Shown piece after piece: positions 1 to 19,500 of a stretch of 64,000 nucleotides of DNA; position 1 is the stretch's first letter, and every line of letters begins with the position of its first letter. The translations under genes were made by a program, and so were the position numbers. The notes below the pieces were generated by a model. That model made no database searches. It had not been told where the DNA came from and saw only the letters and a program-made list of their open reading frames with translations. Source of the stretch: Myrica gale (taxonomy: Eukaryota > Streptophyta > Magnoliopsida > Fagales > Myricaceae); the NCBI GenBank assembly GCA_963930655.1, contig OZ005617.1, forward strand, positions 1,428,501-1,492,500. The letters are read 5' to 3'.

Positions 1-1211
1 CCTCCATCTCTATTTCAAATAGTTCTCCAAAAGTGAGCTGGAAGTGGATTCCACAAGGACATCAAATTCTTGTACTTGTTAGATGGCATCTCCTTTGCGG
101 AGGGGGTGCCAATAAAGCTAATGCTAAATTGGCAATATATGAAGTTTGTCTTTTTTGCTCTTTTGTCTTTATAGAAGCTGTTTATGGCTTTAAGTCTTGG
201 CTTCTTCAAATTATCTTCTTGTCGTCAAATGGCATAGCTGTCTCTCTCTCCCTCCCTCTCTGTGTGCTGGTTTGTGAAATGCCAGCGGCATATTTTTTTG
301 TGAGATAAGTATGGAGATGTCTCTTTCTTTTTCTGTGTGGAAAAGGGCCAATAATAAGGAAATACTTGTGTGGAACAAATGACACCTACTTTTGATGGTT
401 TTCCAGCTAATGAAGTTAGAAATTTCTGGGCTATGTTACACTTATGGACATCTTTCCTGTATTGGTCAGAAAAACTTCTTTGCAGCATTTATTGACTCCA
501 CTCCTGCATCTTTATTCTCCTTACCCTCCCTGATTATTTTCTTTTCTTCTTCACATTTTCTATTTCAGTTGGCAATAATTAAACTAACGATTAGGAGTAA
601 TAGCAAATTTCTCAACATTTTTCCACCCTTCTCAATTAATTTTGGATTATGGTCAAATCAGAATTTCAGTTGAGGATGGTTCGTTTTCCACTATCATTTT
701 GTGATGATCTACACATGTTATGTAAGTTCCGTAAGACCGATGGCCATCCATGCCTGTAACATTTTAGTAGAAAATGAATAACCCTCACCTTAAATTGACC
801 CTAGTTAATGTTAAGTGCTATGTTCAGCCCAACCTTTTATAATATTTTGAGTTATGGTTTCTGGTTTTTAACTTTCCTTACTTGCTGTATAAAAGTTGAC
901 ATGAGTGATTCATTCCATAGAAAGATTTTCGGCTAGTTTGTCAATTTTGAATTTGAACATTCAGCATAGTGAGCTCAATGTAGAATTCATAAAGTTTTAT
1001 TTCTTGTGAGGAAAAAGAAAGGCCGAAATCCTAACATACACCAAAAAGGAGATATTGCATAAGACAGTCAAACACGAGGTGGTTGAACTTGTTTGGAAAG
1101 ATAAGATGACAGTAGTACTTATTGATCCGTAAAGTCGTTTAGGCATTGTTGATCCTTTCTGTTGAAATTGAAAACCTTTCTAACTATCCGCTGTTTTTTT
1201 GTTTGATATAT
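1..1211. other. Unresolved 5' region/intron of the BRWD gene
   Basis: No convincing exon is visible apart from a possible exon tail before GTGAGC at 34. The sequence is AT-rich with pyrimidine tracts, as expected of an intron. It precedes the LINE that sits in the same intron. Confidence 0.45.
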
Positions 1212-2231
1212 ATTTTTTTTATAAGTAAGTCAACCTTATTAAAGAAGGAGAGAAATGACAGTACAAGAGACTATACTGACAAAATCTAAAGCATACAAGC
1301 TAAGAAGCTAAGAAAATTCAGAAAACCCACAAAATGAGAACCCAAAACCGAATTAGACCACAGAAAAAGAGCATGCAACATAGAACCCCCCACACTAGGC
1401 AAAGACACAGCCCGGTCTTCAAAACATCTCTCATTCCTTTCTCCCTAAGCTCCACCAAATGCAAGCAATGATCATCTGCCAAATGGTCAACGCTATAGGA
1501 TCCCCAAACTTCCTCTTCCAACAAAGCAGAATATCCACTACCTTTATAGGCATAACTCATTCATAGTTAAGAATGCTCAACACATGCCCCCACAATCCTC
1601 TAGCCATCGAGCAATGAAGAAGAAGATGATCAACCGTTTCTCTATCGCACTTACACAAATAGCATCACTCAATCACGCAAACTCCCTCCTTCTTAAGTTA
1701 TCAATGGTCAAAATTTTCCCGTGAATGACTTCCCAAACAAAGAAAGCAACTCTATGGGGAACCATGCTCCTCCAACATTGACGCCAAAGAAACTCCTCAT
1801 TGGAGCCCTCCATCAATAAAGCATACATCGTTTTCACTGAGAAAACATCATTCTTAGAACCCATCCAAATCATTTTATCCTCCCCCCCTCTCCTCCTACT
1901 CCACGGATAGAGTAAAGAACAAAACTCCGAAAACATCTCCATCTCCCAATCATTAAACAATCTCTCAAAGTGAACATCCCACACTACCTCTCCAGTCCCA
2001 TCTCCATGCAATCAGCCACCCACTCATCCTGATGCCTAGCAAGAGAAAATAAATGAGGAAACTCCATACGTAACGGTCTTTCACCACACCACTTGTCATG
2101 CCAAAACCGAATTCTGGAACCTCTCTCTACCACAAACCTAATATGCTCTCTAAAAAAAGTCCACCCTTGGCTAATAAATTTCCATAAACTCACCCCATAG
2201 GAACCCCGAGCCGCCAAAGTACTCCACCCAC
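1212..2231 (-). mobile_element. 5'-truncated LINE (L1-type) in intron, antisense to BRWD
   Basis: A 15-bp direct repeat, ttttgtttgatatat, lies at 1197-1211 and 2232-2246 and is a target-site duplication. A poly(T) stretch just inside the left end is the poly(A) tail of a minus-strand insertion, followed by the ataagtaagt end seen in other plant LINEs. Minus-strand frames at 1673-2217 encode the C-terminal zinc-binding region of a LINE reverse transcriptase (RFWHDKWCGERPL, then VFSVKTMYALL and LWRQCWRSMVPHRVAFFVW), broken across two frames. Only the 3' ~1 kb of the element is present. It lies in the intron before the exon at 2320, 73 bases upstream of the acceptor's own neighbourhood. Confidence 0.85.
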
Positions 2232-2319
2232 TTTTGTTTGATATATTGTATCTTACATTTTCTGAATACGAAGATTTTGTTATCTGTTTTGTATCTCTGA
2301 ATTTTCCTTGCTTTTGCAG

Positions 2320-10813
<8,494 letters not shown>

Positions 10814-11165
10814 GAAAGTCCAGATACAAAACGTTTTTCCCAAATTCTGTCTTACTGTCTTATTGTTTTATGTTGTAACCCATCAATCCAAAGTATGGAA
10901 AACTAATGTTTATGGGTTTAAAGGAGGGGAGATGCTAAGGTAGTGGAAATTTCTTCGTGTTTGTTGTCCTTAGCTATTTCTTCCTGTATCCCATAACCCA
11001 TATGGTAGGTAGATTTTAACGTTATGAAGTCCAAAATTTTCTTAGGGATATGGAAGCTCTTCCTCAGTTGTTAACGAAGCCATCAAATTGGTGGAACTTT
11101 GCTCGTTTGAAGGATTCTCGCAGCACATTTTTTTTTTGGTCTCTTTGCAAGTTTCCAAGCCTATA
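10814..11165 (+). other. 3' UTR and downstream flank of the BRWD gene
   Basis: T-rich sequence follows the stop with no competing ORF. It ends at the target-site repeat of the next LINE. No clear polyadenylation signal can be singled out. Confidence 0.5.
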
Positions 11166-11180
11166 GAATCAATGCCATGA

Positions 11181-13692
11181 CGCGAAAGAAGAGGAAGCAG
11201 TAAACTTTTGAAATGGGGTTTTCTCCGTTCTCTCTCTTCCCTCTTCTCTCCTTTTTGCTTCAGCTGTTAGTTTCCTGGTTAGTTTTTTTCGATTAAGTGT
11301 TCTTTAGCTTTAGTTGTCTGCTCAGAGGTCTCGATGTCCTTCTCCCGCAGATTTTGTGTTGCAGCTAAGGTCTTTCAAGTTACAGTCTTAGGCAATGGTG
11401 ATGTGAAACTCTCAGAGTGGAGTCGGAAGGCTACGAGTTCTATCTTCATCGGGAAGTATGGGGCTGTTTGGTTGGTTAACATGATTACTAGATTACTGGA
11501 GGATGCGAATAGGGAGTTTGTAGTGAAGTTTAATGAAGCCTCAAGGGCCTTTTGGCACAACGGTGTTGCAACATGGCAGGAAGATATCTTGCCTTAGCAG
11601 AGTTTGATGGGGCGTCGAAGAGGGGTGGTAATGGTACCGGAAGGTAAGGGGGCGTCAAGGTGGTTGGAACTTGCCTCTGCGCTTCAGGGTGTGGTTTCCT
11701 ACCTTGGGCAGATTAAAAATGGCGATGGTGGCTCTCTTGGCTCTCATTTGCGCAAGGAGGTTTCATTCGTTGATGTTGCTAAGGGCGGGTTGAAGGGGGA
11801 GAGCTTTGGGAGTGGCGTGTTAGCTGTGACAGGCGTTGAGGGGCATGGGGGTGGCGTGGAGCAGAAGGGAGTGCAGAATGCCTCTGCGCATAAGTCTTCG
11901 GTGGGCAGTGACTCTCTTCCCAAGGAGCTTGCAATTAAGACTCAGTTGGCTGGTGGCAGGGTGATTGACGTGGATTTTTGGAGAACAAAATTGCAGGGGC
12001 TACGTGTTGAGATTGACATTCTTTTAAAATTCTTAGGGTGTGATGGTGGGTTGGGCTATGCTCTGCTTGGTCCTATGGTTAAGCCGGTGTGGGAGAGACA
12101 AGATACTTGCCCATCGCAGGGGTTGTTGCAGGTGGATGGGCCGGGCCCAGGGGGATCTTTCGTAGGTCTTACCCGGACCTTACGCGTGTTGCTGGTGACG
12201 GTTAGCTTCGAGGCTCCGTCGTTGGTGCTGACCAACCACCGGCGAATGTAGGAGGGTCGCCGGCGACTGCGGGGGCGAGGGGTAGCATCCCGGAGGTCTT
12301 TCCGGTGTCGGAGTTGGCGCCGATATCAGCATTTACGCTTCCCGACATGCTGGTCTCTTCCTCGGAGGCGTTTTCTTCGCCGGATCTTGCTGTCGATGGC
12401 ACAGATCTGGTCGCCGGCGAGGTTCAGGGGGCGGGTATGGCAGAGAGGCTGGGCGAGGTTCTTGGGGTGGGGCAAGGCAGGAGCTCTGACGTGGGGGAGT
12501 TAGGGGCTGGCCGTGAGATATCGGGTGAAGGGTTCCTGAGGGAGGGGATTGGCTAGGAGTTGTCTCTCTCGGGGGCTCCGAGTCTCTCAGGGAAGATGTG
12601 GACGTGGACTCTTCGGGTCCATCTCTCGAGGCTGCTTCTTTGACCTTATTGCATGACAAGGACGACAAAGCTCCGTTGGATTCTTTAGATGAGGGAGGGG
12701 CTATAGTTTGTGTAGGAAGTACTCTTGATGAGTTTGTGACTGCTCCTTACAAAGCTCCGTTGGTTTCTTTGAAGGGGAAAGAGCAGATGGAATCGCCGAC
12801 GTGGGTCTTGGACATGGTTTCCTCTGTGGGTCAGCTGGTTGGGGTGTCGTGTGGTGGTCAAGAGGAAAATCTGCGAGATCTCTTTGCAGTGTTGGAATGC
12901 GATCGGATGCCGCTTAGTAGGCCTGTCCAAAAAACCGGCCGGACCGGACCGGTTTTGACCCAAACAGGTTGACTTTTAGTCAACCGGGTTGACCGGACCG
13001 GTAAACCGGTGTATTCCGGTCCGGTTCCGGGTTACCCTCATGAAAACCCGGGACCGGACCGGAGTATACCTCTCCAAACCGGCCCAAACCGGAAATTGGC
13101 CCAAAATGGCAAGGCCCAACCCAAAAACCGGCCCAAAATGGCATGGCCCAACCCAAAACCGGCCCAAAATGGTATGGCCCAAACCGGCCCAAACCGACCC
13201 AGACCAGACCGGTTAAACCGGAAACCGGACCGGACCGGTCCGGTCATATAACCGGTCCGGTCCGGTCCGGTCTATATACTTTGAAAAAGTTCCGGTTTGG
13301 CAGGCCAAACCGGACCGAACCGGACCGGACCGGCTGTTGGCACCCCTACCGCTTAGTTCGAAAAAGTCTAGGAAATCAGGGGGGAGGATGCATCAGGGAG
13401 TTGAAGGGATTGCAGTCTTCGGTTATCTTCTTCGTTCTCTAGGAAGACTAAGAGTTATGGGCTAGAATGCTAGGGGAATCTTTTGGGAGAGTCTTGTTGG
13501 TTGGGCGTTTTTGGAGTTCTTGGAGAGTTCTGTTGGCTTGTGGGTTGAGGGTGGGTGGGAATTCTTGCCGTTCTTTGGGTTGTTTGTCTTAGGGTTCTTC
13601 AGTATTTTCTCTTGTACTATTGGCTTCGTTGTTGTATTTCCCTATTGTTCTTCTTTTTAATAAAATTGGCTTATTTATATATATAAAAAAAG
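11181..13692 (+). mobile_element. LINE derivative: ORF1-like region joined to a LINE 3' end, reverse transcriptase absent
   Basis: The flanks gaatcaatgccatga (11166-11180) and gaatcaatgtcatga (13693-13707) match in 14 of 15 bases and form a target-site duplication. The 3' end is an A-rich tail after aataaaattggcttattt, like the LINE at 1212-2231 in its final part (tctcttgtact ... tttaataa ... ggctta/gactta). Frames at 11334-11597, 11604-12251 and 12305-12972 give an ORF1-type protein region in broken pieces, and no reverse-transcriptase motif is visible. Without the nested hAT element the insert is ~2.1 kb, against ~6-7 kb for a full plant L1. Because both ends carry the duplication, it may have moved as an internally deleted copy. 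Confidence 0.75.
12918..13348. mobile_element. hAT-type MITE rich in CCGGACCGG motifs, nested in the LINE
   Basis: An exact 8-bp duplication, ccgcttag, lies at 12910-12917 and 13349-13356. The termini are taggcctgtcca and, reversed, taggggtgccaa, which fit hAT ends. The inside is packed with ccggaccggacc and ggcccaaaccggc units. Open frames on both strands here are a by-product of these repeats and contain no stop-rich sequence by composition. Confidence 0.88.
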
Positions 13693-13744
13693 GAATCAAT
13701 GTCATGATTCCATGCAATAGCATGGTGGTGGTTTAAAGTTAGGC

Positions 13745-15145
13745 TAAAATATAACGCGTCCATGGAGTTTAACTTTTTCTTGAAAATGTCCCTAAGCTAA
13801 AGTTTGTTGTCCCGCTGTCCATGGGGTTTAAGACGATTCTCAGCCATGTCCTTCCGTCCATCTGCCGTTCAAAAACTGACAGAAGTTGCTGACGTGTCAA
13901 AAAAAGTTCTACGTCATCTCTAATAAGAACTCAACACATGTCTATCATCGCCTAATGTGCATGCAACACCAGCAAAGTAATTGAAATCACCATAATACCC
14001 CCTGCCATGTCATTTAGTCAAATTTCTTAAAAGACTAAAGCACCCCTGCCCTCTTCGACATCTACTTCGCCCAATTCCTCCCCAAATTAGTTCTTAGGTC
14101 TCGTTCAACCCATTCTTTTCTCAAATCATCCAATACTTCTATGCCATAAAATAGTACCGGAGGAAACATCTAGTGCCAGCACGAGGGCTCTAGCTGATAC
14201 AGTAACGTATAAACGGCCTTGTTTCCAGGGGTGACGGTGAAAAATTTGTCAAGTGAACTAAAATCCTGGATACATTTGAAGTCAGGGCTGCGAACTGATG
14301 AAGCATATAATTCTCCTTCAGTTTTTGAAATCTGCCAATGCAATCCATAAGCATGAAAGAGTACATCGCAGGGAGTTTAGTCCTGGAACTGGAAGTATGG
14401 ACAACTCGAAACTGATCTATCAAATCTTCAGATTGAGCCCCAGAGAGAAACAGCAAAGATGAAGGAGACAAGGGATGACCGGACCTTACATATATGCTAG
14501 CTTCGCATTGATCAACCATGGGCACCGAAGTAAAATAACAGTCAGTTGAATTTCTTCTGCAACCTTGACGGAAGCCAAATCAATAAAGCACAGGTCCAGC
14601 ACTCCAGAGCAGTTGTCCACGCGTCATGTATGGAAAGAGACCTCGATTCTTAATGTTGATAAATACAGAGGAACTAAGCGTGCTTACTGAGAGCCCAATA
14701 ATCTAAAGCAGACCCTCTTGATCTGGAACTGGACCAAAGAAAACTCTTGCAGGAGGTTCGGAAGTTCCAATATTTAAAAAGTCGATCTTCAGTACTCTGT
14801 TCTCTGCGACCAAATATATCCGGGCATATATATATATAACAAGCATTAATGATAGAACGATGTCCATAATAGTAGTGTCTTAAATTAATGATTCAAAGAA
14901 TTAGACGAAAACATCCAGGCACAGAGAATGGAGCTCAATATAATGATTCAGAGAATTGAACTGTTTCGGGTGATTCGGGGAGGAATTGGGCGAAGTAGAT
15001 GTCGAAGAGATAACTGAGAATCGTCCTACCATGTCATTCAGTAACTTCAGTAAATTTTTAGACGGCAGATGAACAGGACATAACTGAGAATCGTCCTAAA
15101 CTCTAGACACAACGACATAACAAACTTTATCCTAAGACATTCCCA
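13745..15145. mobile_element. Inverted-repeat (MULE-like) element probably carrying host exons
   Basis: The segment around 13793-13885 (aagtttgttgtcc ... gacgattctcagccatgtcc ... catctgccgt) recurs inverted at about 15055-15135. A second matching stretch, gacatctacttcgcccaatt near 14058, is inverted near 14980. The exact ends and target duplication are not visible. Between the arms, the minus strand has a 111-codon frame (14190-14525) and, further upstream, sequence readable as KIDFLNIGTSEPPARVFFGPVPDQEG. These look like fragments of a normal plant gene with introns. I do not recognise the gene. Confidence 0.5.
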
Positions 15146-16561
15146 GTAATCCTATATCTTTAGGACCGAATCACTGTTTTTCTGATTAAAAAAAATAAAA
15201 AAGAATCACTGTTTTTCTGGTACCAGCTATGTGATGTGATCCACGATTGTTCGATCTACTTAGAAGAGAGATTTAAAATATTGGTTTTTCCGTGACGAAA
15301 GGCGAGGATGTTGCCCATTTTATAGGGTCCCAACGACAAGCATAATAATATATTTGTGCAATAAAAAGCGGAAAAGTTAGAAGGAAATGCTATCTAGGTC
15401 GATGGTGGGTGTAGACGTGCTTGCTGCAACAAAAAGCGAGAAAGTTGCAGGAAAGTCGAAAGAAAGAGGACGAAGAGGTTTCGTAAAACTAAGTTTCAGG
15501 GTTAAAAACATAAATTTACCAAGTAAACATGTAGGGTGCAAGTCACGTGGGAGAGAAATCCGTCCAAACTGACGGTAAATATGGATGGGGTGCAAAGTGT
15601 GCGAAAGAGGTAGTTGGAGGGTGCAATGTGTAACTACCTTGGTAGTTTGTGGGTAGAAAGTGTATTTTCTCCATAAATAAATTTGTCAATACATATTGTG
15701 CGCTCCAAGCATGCATGCACGAAGCATACCTGCAACTATACTAGTTTTGATTGGACTTTTGGTTTCACATGTCGACTTCCATCTTTGGTTAAAATTTGAT
15801 GTTATCATGTAAGTTTTGGACAATATAAACCTTAAAATGAAGTCTATATGTTGTGTCTTTCTCTATTTTAATGTTGCACATGTTAAAGTCTGAGACAGTT
15901 TAAATTTTGTAATGAAATTCACTTATTGTGTCTATTTTATAATTTTTTCTCACCATTAAATTTGTAAGAACAGTTTCTAAATAGTATTCCAATGAAATAA
16001 TGATATATTGCGATCATATCATGTTAACCGATTGTTGATAAGCTTAGAAAAAAGATCGATTGTTGTGTGTATATATATATATATACATAGGGCATGTTTG
16101 TTTGTTTGTTTACCCAAAAATTTGTGGCTCTAAAAATTCCAACAAAAAAATATATTTCAAAATTTTTACCTTTTACACATATTTTTTAAACCTTTTACCA
16201 ACACCAAAAAGCTTCAATATTCAAAAAAAATTTCAAAATTTTAAAAATATTTACTAAAATTTCGGTAAAACATCCTCGTTATGTTAACCGCTTAAACAGT
16301 TTCTTTTTGGCGCGTGCAAGTGAAGCCAAAAACTTCAAAAACCGTAAAATTTAAAACTTGTGAAACGACGGCGTCTCACTTAAATCCTTTGTACCAGTCA
16401 CGGTTTGTCGGTACTCAGTTTCCCTTCCCCCGAAAGATCCCGAGGCGAAGACGCAGGACACGGAGCTTTAAGTGTTCCATTTCCATGTGGAGGAAGGATC
16501 TTCCATTTTCAAGTTGCGGAAAATCCTGAAACGAAACTGCTCTATCTGATCCTTTACAACC
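15146..16561. other. Intergenic region upstream of EHD1
   Basis: AT-rich sequence with a short (TA)n run at about 16071-16086 and no supportable ORF. The last ~200 bases, where GC content rises before the ATG at 16562, are the likely 5' UTR of the EHD1-like gene. Confidence 0.5.
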
Positions 16562-19500
16562 ATGGAGATTGATTCTATTCCAATTACTTCGTGCTCCAAA
16601 GAGCACCAGGGGATCTATCAGGAATGGTTCAGTTACGCTGATTCAGGTACTTTTCTCTTCTTCTGCCATCTTCGAATTTTCAACGCCAGACTGAAAACCC
16701 TCCGTTTGGCTTCCGAGAAAAGTAAATAATATAAATGCAAGGTTTTGAATTTGACATTGCAAATTTTATATGTACTGAACCTTTTTGTTCATGTATGAAC
16801 GGTGCTTTTTTTCAGATGGAGATGGCCGTATTACGGGAAATGATGCTACTAAGTTCTTCGCTTTGTCGAATTTTTCCAGGCAAGATCTCAAGCAGGTTCG
16901 ATTTCCTTATTTTTCGTTCAATTTCTTGCCATTTTTTTGTCGATCAGTCGTGGTTTCAGCTTAATTGATAGATTTTAGATTGGTTTTGCTAGTCGTTTCA
17001 CCTTTTCAATTGCTGTTCTTTTCCTTCCCTCTTATTGTGTAATAGCATAGCCTTTCCGTTTATCTGTGCCTAGTCTTTCTTATACATCTAGCTTTATAAT
17101 CCGTACTCACACTTATTGCCATTTTCTATTGTATAAACCTTGCTTAATAAGGGCTTGGAGTTCGTTAGTTCCATACTAAATGGTCTATGATCCTTCGGCT
17201 TGGTTTTTGATTTTTGTTAGTTTTAATTTCTGGCTTCTTCTTGTCCTGTTGTTGTTATCTTTGATTTATTTGTTTTTTATTTTCCAGGTGTGGGCAATTG
17301 CAGATTCGAAGCGACAAGGTTACCTTGGTTTCAAGGAGTTCATTGCTGCTATGCAGGTTGTAACTAGTGGAGATAATTAATAAACCCTACCTTTTATTCA
17401 TTTTTCTGGACCTAACCCGTTATTTTTTCTTAACGTGTAGCTAGTGTCTCTGGCACAAGCTGGTCATGCAATCACGCATGATCTCCTGAATAGTGATGGT
17501 AAGCTGTTTATGTCTAGGTTTGTCTTCATAGCACATGCTTGGATTTTTTGAGCCTTATGCGTGAGTCAGTGACCACTGATAAATGCAATGTCTGGTTATT
17601 TTGCATGAAACATCTCTCTCCTGTTTTGATTGAGTTTAAACGTTGAAATGGATTTATTTATTGCAGTTGACTTGGACAGTTTGAAACCTCCTGTTATGGA
17701 GGGTTTGGATGCGCTAATAGCGGTAAAAATAGTATATTTTTCTCTTGATTCTTTGTGTCATTTATTTCATTTTAAGCGTTCTTACCTCTATATGTCATTC
17801 ACTCAGAAGAAGAAACGGAAGGAAAAGACTAGTGAACTTGATGCGAATGGTTAGACATTTCTAATTTTAAATAAAAATGGTGATTGGAGTCTTGGTTTTA
17901 TCGTAAATTCGCTGATCTGCAGACATGCAGGCAGTTCTCAAGTTGAAACATCAGTTTCAGCTAATTGGTTTTCATCAAAATCAATCAAAAAGGTATGTCT
18001 GTACGTTCAAGTTTCCATCTAATTCCACTGATGAATCACTTGTGCTTTTATCTCAAAGCTAAATGCCATCCCGAGCCTTGATAGAGCCGTGCAGCAGTTG
18101 ACTATTGTATATGTTATGTTTGTATTTCGGTGTTTCTATTATTTCCTCTCAAATTGACTGTTGGAGACTTTTGACAATTTTGCTTATTGTATATGGTACC
18201 AGCTTGGTTATGTAGCCATTTTTTAGTTGTCTTTTCAATTGTACTAACAGAGCTGATATTGTGTTAAAAGAGCCTATTGTTGCTAATCATCATTTTATTA
18301 TTATTTTTAAATCACAGCCTTCTTTTCGCTCTCTTTGTACATTGTTTGTCAACCCTACGTATCTAATGTTTTCTTGGTCCCTGCTATGCGGCTTTTGAAA
18401 TTTTCCGCCACATCTTCTTGGTATAGTTGCTGTTATATCAGCATCTAGCCATATGTTTTTTTGTTTCCCTAATTCCATTGGGCATTTTACTAGGTACCTC
18501 TTTCCTCGGTTACGTCAATCATTGATGGTTTGAAGAGACTGTACATTCAGAAGCTGAAGCCATTAGAAATTACTTATCGTTTTAATGATTTTGTATCCCC
18601 ATTGCTGGTGAGTGGACGATGTTCAACTGCATTGCATTTACTACTCATTCATAGTTTGTTGGATATGTGCGGTAGGGATTCATAGAACCTTCAATGCCAC
18701 TCGCTAGATAGATAATAAGCTTGTTAACTGGTTTTGAACTGTTATGCAGACAAATAGTGATTTTGATGCTAAACCAATGGTTATGCTTTTGGGTCAATAT
18801 TCGACTGGGAAGACAACATTCATTAAGCATCTGCTCAAAAGTAGTTATCCAGGTGTGTGCATGCTTGCTTTGGGAATAAAACTTCTTCATATATATGTAT
18901 TGATTATTTCCTATTACCATTATCAGGAGCTCACATTGGACCTGAGCCTACAACCGACAGATTTGTTGTTGTCATGGTATGTGCAAAACCATCTAGTTTT
19001 GTGTTATCACCAATGTAGTCTTATGTTATTGTCCTTGAATAATTCCTTTTTCATTGTTAAATGTTATTTTCAAAGAAATGCAGTTTCTAGTATTTTTTAT
19101 TTCTTTTTTGAGTTGTTACCCTTCTTTTCTTGGATGACCCTTCAGAGATTTAGAGTTTGGAACCTTTTTTTATATTCTTGTGTCTGTTTATCCTTTTCCT
19201 GCTTGCCTGCCTTCATCACCATAGATATGGAATAATTAAGGGTTACTGGACCAGCAGTGTTCGTAGGTCTTAACCAGAATATAAAAAAGGGCAACTTTTG
19301 TGCTACATTATGAATGTCAAAATCAAGAAAATATTTAGAAGGCAACATGTTGTTTTGGCGTTCATAGATTAACATGGTGATTCATCACACAGTAATCCTC
19401 CCTTTAATGTTTCATCCAATCTTTGTGAAATTAAATATCTATTCACAAATTTGGATTCTTATCCACTTACGATATATTGTGTTTTTAATAGGCAAACACA

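Noticed and set aside
12976-13442. Several overlapping proline/glycine-rich ORFs on both strands
   Set aside because: They arise from ccggacc and ggcccaa repeats of a hAT MITE, in all frames at once, with no start context or homology.
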